A DNA stretch of 7,202 nt from Candidatus Omnitrophota bacterium (GTDB lineage: Bacteria > Omnitrophota > Gorgyraeia > 2-01-FULL-45-10). The stretch is taken from NCBI GenBank assembly GCA_030695725.1, contig JAUYPN010000052.1:1-7202 (forward strand), in the 5' to 3' direction. The notes beneath the pieces are model-generated. The model was not told the origin of the DNA, made no database searches, and saw only the letters and a list, made by a program, of their open reading frames with translations. Of the stretch, positions 1 to 5,574 are shown piece after piece (position 1 is the first letter of the stretch; each line of letters begins with the position of its first letter). Both the position numbers and the translations under genes were made by a program.

Positions 1-775
1 CCGTCCTCGTCTTTTTACTCTTGTGCTTCACGATATCTTTGATGCTCGGCCCGGGAGATCCTGTCTTCACAAACGCGAAATCGTCAAAGTAGAGTGTGCC
101 CGCCGGAATGTCGACGCGCCGCTTCTCGAACGTGATCACGAATTCCCCCATCTGCTTCCAGTCGGTTATCCCGTTCATCACGTTTAAGGGTGTCGATATC
201 TTCTGCCATTCACCGGTGATGCCCTTTACTATGAAAGTGCCCTTCGCGGTCTCCTCAAGTCCGTCGGATGTCTTCTGCAGCTTTTTGAACTCTACCTTGA
301 ATACGCTGGTCGAGCCTTTCGGCCTGTCGGGCCTCACATAGAACTCAAAATGGTCATACGGCGAGGCGTCAAAAAATTTCAGCTGCATCCAGAAGCCGTT
401 CACGGCGTTCTTCGGGGAGGCGACATTGTAGTCGAGCTTTAACGAATAGCCGCTCTTACCCACCTTTACGCTTCTGTCCAACGAGGCAACTATACTCTGA
501 GATTCATCCTCGGGGTCTATCTCCCATGTGCCCATTTCGGCCTGCAGATTATTCCGTTCCATGCTGCCGTTGTTGAAGTCGGCTATTGTAAAAAAGTTGG
601 GAGTTGGGAGTTGGGAGTTGGCTTGCCCCGAACCCGAACGCAGTGAGTGGTTCAGGGGAGTTTTGGGTTTGGAGCATGGAGCCTGTGTTTCGGGGAAAAC
701 CTGAGGGATGAAAATAAACAGGCTTATAAAAACTATTAAAAAAGCGGGCCTTATCCTATCCATAAAAAGTGCCAT
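1..775 (-). CDS. Exported protein with N-terminal CBM11/CIA30-like module, truncated by the window edge
   Basis: The minus-strand frame is open from ATG 775 to position 1 with no stop, giving 258 codons of a longer protein. In order it shows a hydrophobic export signal (about residues 9-28, ending VFPE), a linker of about 32-62 made largely of repeat DNA, and a carbohydrate-binding module at about 64-238. Module landmarks are TIADFNNG, GTWEIDP, SGYSLKLDYNV, NGFWMQLKFFD, DHFEFYVRPD, WQKISTPLN, DWKQMGEFVITFE and AGTLYFDDFAFV. They match the modules at 4964-5572 and in the glycoamylase gene. After the module, a Pro/Ser/Lys-rich segment (GSPGPSIKDIVKHKSKK) looks like a linker to another domain outside the window. 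ATG 775 lies 3 bases after the previous stop and ATG 763 is in frame; neither has a clear ribosome site, so coupling to the TPR gene is likely. The missing C-terminal part could be a second enzyme, but nothing here shows it. Confidence 0.8.
   Translation of the reverse strand, partial: MALFMDRIRPAFLIVFISLFIFIPQVFPETQAPCSKPKTPLNHSLRSGSGQANSQLPTPNFFTIADFNNGSMERNNLQAEMGTWEIDPEDESQSIVASLDRSVKVGKSGYSLKLDYNVASPKNAVNGFWMQLKFFDASPYDHFEFYVRPDRPKGSTSVFKVEFKKLQKTSDGLEETAKGTFIVKGITGEWQKISTPLNVMNGITDWKQMGEFVITFEKRRVDIPAGTLYFDDFAFVKTGSPGPSIKDIVKHKSKKTRT
595..621. repeat. Heptanucleotide tandem repeat, nearly four copies
   Basis: The plus strand reads AGTTGGG three times from 595 to 615, followed by AGTTGG at 616-621. 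A run of six A's (590-595) abuts it. The tract is inside the partial gene at the left edge and encodes Asn, Ser, Gln, Leu, Pro and Thr residues in the linker after the signal peptide. The unit is 7 bases, so losing or gaining one copy would shift the reading frame before the carbohydrate-binding module. Confidence 0.9.
626..658. repeat. Imperfect inverted repeat inside the linker of the left-edge gene
   Basis: CCCCGAACC at 626-634 and GGTTCAGGGG at 649-658 are complementary except for one unpaired base, around a 14-base centre that contains GCAGTGAGT. Read on the coding strand it gives residues 40-50 (PLNHSLRSGSG) in frame, with no stop. It stands directly beside the heptamer tract and looks like a small dispersed palindromic element rather than ancestral coding sequence; a genome-wide copy count is not possible from this window. 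Confidence 0.7.
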
Positions 776-778
776 GAA

Positions 779-2551
779 TTATTTTTCTACGCTGATATGC
801 GCGGTAAGGGTCTTTGCAGGATCCTTTTTTGTTCCGGTATCGGGTGGACGCACAAGGGCCAGGTCGCTTATATTGACGGTCATGGTGTAATCGCCCGGCG
901 CGTCAGGCGCTTGCCAGACTCTCGATAGCGTCTGCTTGTCATCCATGAACTTGCCGCCCTCAGGGCCGCTCCAAGAGAAGAATACCAGGTCCTTCTCCGT
1001 CTGGTCCCGTACTTTACGCGGCAGCCTCGACTGGTCGTCTTTATCCTGCATGTATTCACTGAATCTGTCCATATCCTCGAGGCCCGTCATATTAAAAGTG
1101 ATCTTGGTTCCGGGCGCCGCTTTTATGAAAATCTCTCCCGGCTTCGAATCCTTATTCTCAACGGTCTCAGCCCCTGCGCCCACGGCTATATCGCAGTTTG
1201 TGTACATATAAGGCTCCCAGACCTTATAAAGGTCTTTTGAGCCGAAGCTGTAAGACGGGCCTGAGCCCTTTTTTATCTCATCCATATCCTGCATGAGCTG
1301 CCCTGCCGCGTAGATATAGGCGCTCCTCGGAAAATCGCTCTGTATCTTTTTGAGCGCTTCCATCGACCTGTCATAGTCCGCATTATTGTAATGGAGGGCG
1401 CCTGTAAGCAGATACGCATAGTCCCTCGAATCCCTCCGCGGATATTTGTCCGCCAGGGCCTTCAGGGCCTCCATGGCCGGGCCTGCGCTCAGATCTTCGT
1501 AATATAACCTGCAGAGATTTTCAAAAGCCTTCTCGAACCATACGCTGTTGGGGTAGGTATTAAGGAACTCCTCAAACTTCTCTACGGCCTTCGGACGTTC
1601 CTTGTTTTGATACAGCGACATACCCAGTTTATAGCTGCAGTAATCGGCGACCGGTGAATCGCTGCACTTGAACAGGTACATCGAATAATATTTTACAGCC
1701 TCTTTATAACGGCCTTTATCGAAATATTTCTCGGCCACATCCATTATCCGCGGGGCGAACGCGGCCTTATCATAATAATTTTCCGCAAGCTGCAGATATG
1801 TATCATAAATCGCAAGCGCTTCTTTGGCGCGGCCCGTATCGAAATATTTATCGGCGCTTGCCTTTATATCGTCGGCGATCATCCTGGCGGTTTCTGAGTC
1901 AACCCTCGAGGCGTAAAGAAGCTTCAGCTTCATCGCGTAGTCTTCCAGGCCTTCATTGCTGAAGAGCCGCGAGGCTTCGTTCATCTTCAACACGTTCTTC
2001 GGCTTATCCAGAGTATAGGAGGCTATTTTTTCTACCATTTCACTGAAAACCGCATCCGCCTTTTCAGTATGGAACATCTCTTTGAATATCAGGAACCTTA
2101 AAAAACATATGTCGAGATCCAGGTCCTTGGACTTCGTGGCGCGGGACGCTTTATCGAGACAGGCGAGGGCGTCGTTGTAGTGCTTTTCGCTGACGGACAT
2201 GTATATGCGGCCCGAATCTATGTCGTTCTTTTTTGTGAGATAGGAGAGCTCTTTGACTCTTGTCTTCGCGCACATGTAGTGGAGTACGTCGGAGTATTTG
2301 GGCTCTCTTTGCCTCAAGACCGATTTCTTTATCTCGGAAGCGAGCTTCTCGTAATCATCGTAGGATTGACAGGCATTTATCGCTTTTTCGCTTTCCGTTC
2401 TGGCGCCGTCCCAGTCCCGGGCGCTCCTTACGGCGTCGATGGGCGAAAGAGCCTCCATCTTGATATTATTTTCCTGCGAAAATAACGAAGGCGCGCCAGA
2501 GACGACCAGCAATGATGCGCACAAAATAATCGCGGCCGGGCTTCTTCTCAT
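779..2551 (-). CDS. Exported TPR-repeat protein with Ig-like C-terminal domain
   Basis: This 590-residue protein begins with a Sec signal peptide (hydrophobic IILCASLLVVSGA, probable cleavage near residue 25; no lipobox). Helical TPR-type repeats follow from about 60 to 420. The clearest are EKHYNDALACLDKA, DTGRAKEALAIYDTYLQLA (near 245), DKGRYKEAVKYYSMYL, KAVEKFEEFLNTYPNS and DYDRSMEALKKIQSDFPRS. They resemble the tol-pal/outer-membrane-assembly style of TPR with a pro-rich turn after each helix pair. From about 475 to 590 the composition turns to beta strands with Ig/PKD-like signatures: APGTKITFNMTG, FFSWSGPEGG near 523, and RVWQAPDAPGDYTMTVN near 545. Such a layout suits a periplasmic scaffold that holds partner proteins and touches glycan or a protein ligand; this is inference. 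The ATG at 2551 has GGAGG 7 bases upstream, inside the end of the glycoamylase gene, so translation is probably coupled. I do not recognise a named family. Confidence 0.82.
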   Translation of the reverse strand: MRRSPAAIILCASLLVVSGAPSLFSQENNIKMEALSPIDAVRSARDWDGARTESEKAINACQSYDDYEKLASEIKKSVLRQREPKYSDVLHYMCAKTRVKELSYLTKKNDIDSGRIYMSVSEKHYNDALACLDKASRATKSKDLDLDICFLRFLIFKEMFHTEKADAVFSEMVEKIASYTLDKPKNVLKMNEASRLFSNEGLEDYAMKLKLLYASRVDSETARMIADDIKASADKYFDTGRAKEALAIYDTYLQLAENYYDKAAFAPRIMDVAEKYFDKGRYKEAVKYYSMYLFKCSDSPVADYCSYKLGMSLYQNKERPKAVEKFEEFLNTYPNSVWFEKAFENLCRLYYEDLSAGPAMEALKALADKYPRRDSRDYAYLLTGALHYNNADYDRSMEALKKIQSDFPRSAYIYAAGQLMQDMDEIKKGSGPSYSFGSKDLYKVWEPYMYTNCDIAVGAGAETVENKDSKPGEIFIKAAPGTKITFNMTGLEDMDRFSEYMQDKDDQSRLPRKVRDQTEKDLVFFSWSGPEGGKFMDDKQTLSRVWQAPDAPGDYTMTVNISDLALVRPPDTGTKKDPAKTLTAHISVEK

Positions 2552-2555
2552 AAAA

Positions 2556-4895
2556 TTACCTCCGCTTCTGAACCTTGGTAAATCCCGCCTTGTCGAGCGC
2601 GTCCTGAATGAACGGGCTCTTCATGAAATATTTCCATATGAACCCTGTCCGGAAATTCTCTATCGGCAGAAGTATCATCGCTTCGCCGATGCCGTAATAC
2701 GTCGTCGAGTACCAGTTCTTATCCGCGTCAAAGGAGTCTTTCATGCCGTACTGGCCCCAGAGCCGTGGATAATTCAGGTACATATGTTTCAGCGCCGAGA
2801 GCGACAGATACGGGGTAAAGATTATCGATCCGGACGGGCCCGTGGGCGATAGTGTGCCGTCGTACTCCGGCTCGCCGCTGCCTGTGGGAGGGGCGCCAAA
2901 ATGCATGGTGTAGGCCTCCGGCCTCGCCATTGAGGTTATGCCCCAGCTGTTCGGGCCGTACCCTTTGAACTTATCGGCGTTATCGATGCAGAACTGCCTG
3001 TTTGCGAGGGTTGCGTTCGTGGAATTATCGAACCAGTCGACGCCGTTTTTGTCCGCCAGACCCCTGAAATCGAACCACGCGTTGGCGTACTGATAAGAGA
3101 AGAGGGCGCCATGCCACGTGTATATGAATTCTTTCCCGCCGCCGTAAGAACCCTTGTTTCTGGTCCACACATAAAAGGCGTCCGGGCTGACCGAATGCGT
3201 GCCGGACCCTATCGCCAGGAGATCTATGATCATCACCTCATCGGTATAATAGTCCCAGTACGACTCCAGCATTCCCCGCTCAGGGCTCCAGCCCATGGAG
3301 AACATATTGAGGAAAGGGCCTTTCTCCAGGCATAAAAATTTATCCCATTCGACTCTTCCATATATCTTATCCGCCTTCTCCTTGATATCGCCGCCGAAAT
3401 ATTCTCCTGTCATGATGGCACCGCACACAAGTATGGCGGTATCGACGGTGGATATCTCGCTCTTTCCGGCGCGTTTACCTGTGTTTATATCCAAAAAATG
3501 ATAGAAAAATCCGTACTTGCCTTCGGCCATGGACTCTTCGCTTCCCGTCCTGGGCAGAAAGGCGTCGAGCGCCAGCATCGTCCTCTTTTGGGCGTCATAC
3601 TTCGATATCCAGCCGCGCTCGGCTCCTATGCATAGAGCAGCGAGACCGAAACCAGTAGAGGCAATGCTCGCGTCACCGCCGCCGGTCGTATCGGAAAACA
3701 AGCCCGTGCCCAGGTTCTGGTGGTCCAGGAAGAAGTCAAAGGCCTTCTTCTCTACCATATCGAGAAATTCATCGTCGGTGATGGGCTGCACGGGGCAGTC
3801 TATCAGGATCCCCGTCGCTTTTTCATTGCCGCGGATATCAGTCAGGACGGCTCTCACCTGACAGCGCAAAAGCTCTCTTGAGTTATCCGGGTTCCAGTTC
3901 AGATTGTGCGTATTTTTTGAAACATCGTAATCGGCGGCTATGGTCCTCCACGTATTTCCTTTATCGATACTGTACTCAAACCTGAAGCTCTCGATATACG
4001 GATTGTCGTAAACGCTTTCGGTGTTTATGGCGAGTGAGTTCGAGCCCTTGAACGTAAGGCATTGTTTGGAACTTACACCGTTCACCTTGAACGATGATTC
4101 CGCCGGAGCGGCCATCTCTTTTATCTCTTTGGAGATCAGCATGGGGCTAGAACGGTAACCGAGGATCATATCATCTAGGTATAAAGTGCCCTTTAACGTG
4201 CCGTTCTTATTTTCAAAGACAAATACGATCTCGATTATCTTGGACCAGTCTTTTATCGCTTTAAAATCCGCCAGAGGTATCACTACCTTCTTCCAGCTCT
4301 TGTCCACGACGCCGTTGGTGTACAGATCCGTATATACGAGGGCCGCTGTATCTTTACCGAATACGAATATACCGTTATTATCGGTATCCTGATGCACCTC
4401 CACCTTCACATTCTTGATATCGGGGTCGGCCTTCATCCAGAAAGAGAGATAGTTGTAGAGGCTCATGTCGAACAGGGCAGTGACGCCGGGCTTGCCGTAC
4501 AGCTCCTTGCCCATCTTGATCCAGTAGAAAGAATAATCGCCCGGCAGCGGCACATCATAATCTATCCTTAAGCCTGAACCGGATTCGCCGCGGCGGAAAC
4601 CGTTATCTGAAACTATAGCGGCATACGCCGTGCCGGGCAGCTCGGCGTCCCCTCCGGAGATGCCTCCGAGATTGTTCATGGTGGATTCATCGTTATAATC
4701 GCTTAATACAAGAGGTGGTATGAATTTATAGTCCGCGGCATCCTGCGCGAAGGATAGGGTATTTAAAAAGGCGGTGAAAAGTATACAAAAAAATGAAACT
4801 CTCCAGCCTAAAGCCCGGAGTTTCCGTCCGCTTATTAGTGGAATCCCGCTGCTTAGATTTGCGAAGCAAATCTGGCGGGATAAAATTTTTCTCAT
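2556..4895 (-). CDS. Secreted glycoamylase-domain (GH144-like) glycoside hydrolase with N-terminal carbohydrate-binding module
   Basis: This 779-residue exported enzyme has three parts. Residues 1-50 are a long signal peptide (hydrophobic core 33-47, cleavage near SFA-Q51) whose n-region includes 14 palindrome-encoded residues. Residues about 55-245 are a CBM11/CIA30-like module (WKKVVIPLADF, EIVFVFENKNG, LYLDDM). Residues about 265-365 look like a beta-sandwich with a canonical Asp-box, SIDKGNTW at 309-316. Residues about 370-775 are a full glycoamylase domain: FDFFLDHQ, ASIASTGFGLAALCIGAERGWIS, GFFYHFLDINTG, SEISTVDTA with E480 and D485, SYWDYYTDEVM with D552 and E553, WFDFRG, GYGPNSWGIT, LWGQYGMKDSFD, and MILLPIENFRTGFIWKYFM. 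The family includes GH144 endo-beta-1,2-glucanases and the C-terminal part of cyclic beta-1,2-glucan synthases, so a beta-1,2-glucan is a reasonable but unproven substrate. I chose the ATG at 4895. The GTG at 4928 lies inside a stem-loop and would place a basic tract before the signal. No good ribosome site is evident at either. The stop is 4 bases before the next ATG. Confidence 0.88.
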   Translation of the reverse strand: MRKILSRQICFANLSSGIPLISGRKLRALGWRVSFFCILFTAFLNTLSFAQDAADYKFIPPLVLSDYNDESTMNNLGGISGGDAELPGTAYAAIVSDNGFRRGESGSGLRIDYDVPLPGDYSFYWIKMGKELYGKPGVTALFDMSLYNYLSFWMKADPDIKNVKVEVHQDTDNNGIFVFGKDTAALVYTDLYTNGVVDKSWKKVVIPLADFKAIKDWSKIIEIVFVFENKNGTLKGTLYLDDMILGYRSSPMLISKEIKEMAAPAESSFKVNGVSSKQCLTFKGSNSLAINTESVYDNPYIESFRFEYSIDKGNTWRTIAADYDVSKNTHNLNWNPDNSRELLRCQVRAVLTDIRGNEKATGILIDCPVQPITDDEFLDMVEKKAFDFFLDHQNLGTGLFSDTTGGGDASIASTGFGLAALCIGAERGWISKYDAQKRTMLALDAFLPRTGSEESMAEGKYGFFYHFLDINTGKRAGKSEISTVDTAILVCGAIMTGEYFGGDIKEKADKIYGRVEWDKFLCLEKGPFLNMFSMGWSPERGMLESYWDYYTDEVMIIDLLAIGSGTHSVSPDAFYVWTRNKGSYGGGKEFIYTWHGALFSYQYANAWFDFRGLADKNGVDWFDNSTNATLANRQFCIDNADKFKGYGPNSWGITSMARPEAYTMHFGAPPTGSGEPEYDGTLSPTGPSGSIIFTPYLSLSALKHMYLNYPRLWGQYGMKDSFDADKNWYSTTYYGIGEAMILLPIENFRTGFIWKYFMKSPFIQDALDKAGFTKVQKRR
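4843..4881. repeat. Palindromic element in the signal-peptide n-region of the glycoamylase gene
   Basis: The inner arms AGATTTGC (4855-4862) and GCAAATCT (4866-4873) pair around a GAA loop. The outer arms ATCCCGC (4843-4849) and GCGGGAT (4875-4881) extend the stem, with an internal loop of TGCTT opposite G. The element encodes residues 5-18 of the enzyme (LSRQICFANLSSGI) in frame. It resembles the short compact palindromes that occur in many copies in some bacterial genomes. Confidence 0.85.
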
Positions 4896-4916
4896 AACTC
4901 TTTTCTTTTTAACTAA

Positions 4917-4948
4917 GCAGTAGGACACTTTTTAGGGTGCCCTACTGC
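4917..4948 (-). promoter_or_regulatory. Intergenic 12-bp stem-loop between the small CBM gene and the glycoamylase gene
   Basis: GCAGTAGGACAC at 4917-4928 and GTGCCCTACTGC at 4937-4948 form a 12-bp stem around an 8-base loop. As minus-strand RNA all 12 positions pair, one as G-U; as plus-strand RNA that position is an A-C mismatch, so the structure fits best in the operon transcript. It fills most of the only sizeable gap in the operon. No U-tract follows, so a simple terminator is unlikely. It may be an mRNA stability or processing element, or a small dispersed repeat. It also covers the rejected GTG start at 4928. Confidence 0.65.
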
Positions 4949-4963
4949 CGTATGCAAAAACTA

Positions 4964-5572
4964 TTATCTGCTTTTCGTGAATCTGACATCATCTATGTAG
5001 ATGACGCCCTTCTTATTCGAAGCTATCCTATCCTCAAACACTATGACAAACTCTGTCAAGTTGGAGGTATCAGTCAGGCCTTTGAATTCAGACAAAGGTA
5101 TGACCGCTTCCTGCCATTGATCGGTGACATTCGTCACATAATAACGGCCGACCTGTTTTCCGGCGTTTTTGAGCTCTACTTTGAATACGGTGGTATAACC
5201 CGTCTTCGCGTCGCCTTTTACCAGGAAAGCAAGATTGTCGTATCCGGAAACATCGATATTTGGAAGCGCCATCCAGAATCCGTTATACGCCGGGTTTTTG
5301 GAATCCACGCTGTATTCCAGCTTCATCGCGAACCCTGAGTCGCCGTGCCTGTTGGCGCTGTCGAAAGCTTCAATGCAGCCCTGGGTGAAGTCCGCGGGAT
5401 CTTTGTTCCACGCTCCGAAATCACCTCCGATGTTGCTGGGCTTTTCGCCGGTATTGAAATCGGCTACCATGAGCTCGCTCGAGCTCGACTTTGCCGCCGC
5501 GAAAGAGCTGGCCGGCGCGAACGCAGCCAACAAGACAGCGATCATCGCGATACATATGCATCTACTAAACAT
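4964..5572 (-). CDS. Secreted single-module carbohydrate-binding protein (CBM11/CIA30-like)
   Basis: This 202-residue protein is a Sec signal peptide (about 1-26, cleavage near SSFA-A) followed by one galactose-binding-fold module. The module starts at MVADFNTG (about 35) and ends at KGVIYIDDVRF (about 188-198). Visible family-type positions are the GGDFGAW segment, SGFAMKLEYSV, NGFWMALPNID, DNLAFLVKGD, the WQEAVIPLSEF turn, EFVIVFED and the terminal YIDD strand. This pattern fits the CBM11 and CIA30-type carbohydrate-binding sandwiches. No catalytic domain is attached, so the protein may be a free periplasmic or surface glycan-binding factor, or an accessory to the binding lipoprotein just upstream. 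The ATG at 5572 has a strong GGGGGAG ribosome site 5 bases away, lying inside the end of the upstream gene. The same module opens the downstream glycoamylase gene and the gene at the left edge, so paralogous spread within the operon is likely. The ligand is unknown. Confidence 0.8.
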   Translation of the reverse strand: MFSRCICIAMIAVLLAAFAPASSFAAAKSSSSELMVADFNTGEKPSNIGGDFGAWNKDPADFTQGCIEAFDSANRHGDSGFAMKLEYSVDSKNPAYNGFWMALPNIDVSGYDNLAFLVKGDAKTGYTTVFKVELKNAGKQVGRYYVTNVTDQWQEAVIPLSEFKGLTDTSNLTEFVIVFEDRIASNKKGVIYIDDVRFTKSR

Positions 5573-5574
5573 AA

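Noticed and set aside
595..658. CRISPR-like array
   Set aside because: Units are 7 bases and directly adjoining, with no spacers; it is a short tandem repeat next to an inverted repeat.
590..660. Frameshift or pseudogene at the repeat tract of the left-edge gene
   Set aside because: The frame stays open through the whole tract and joins a good export signal to an intact module, so the gene appears functional as read.
2439..2852. Plus-strand open frame of 137 codons spanning the TPR/glycoamylase junction
   Set aside because: It overlaps two well-supported minus-strand genes and their ribosome site, and its product has no recognisable feature.
4917..4948. Rho-independent terminator
   Set aside because: The stem is followed by mixed TTAG and then A-rich sequence on the minus strand and by CGTATGC on the plus strand, so no U-tract exists on either side.
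4896..4963. Internal promoter (TTTGCA and TAAAAA with an 18-base spacer on the minus strand)
   Set aside because: Each box matches the consensus at only about four of six positions and the second lies in the hairpin loop, so this is within chance in such sequence.
4937..5338. Plus-strand open frame of 133 codons opposite the small CBM gene
   Set aside because: The minus strand has a signal peptide, a recognisable module and a strong ribosome site here; the plus-strand product shows no domain pattern and starts within the stem-loop.
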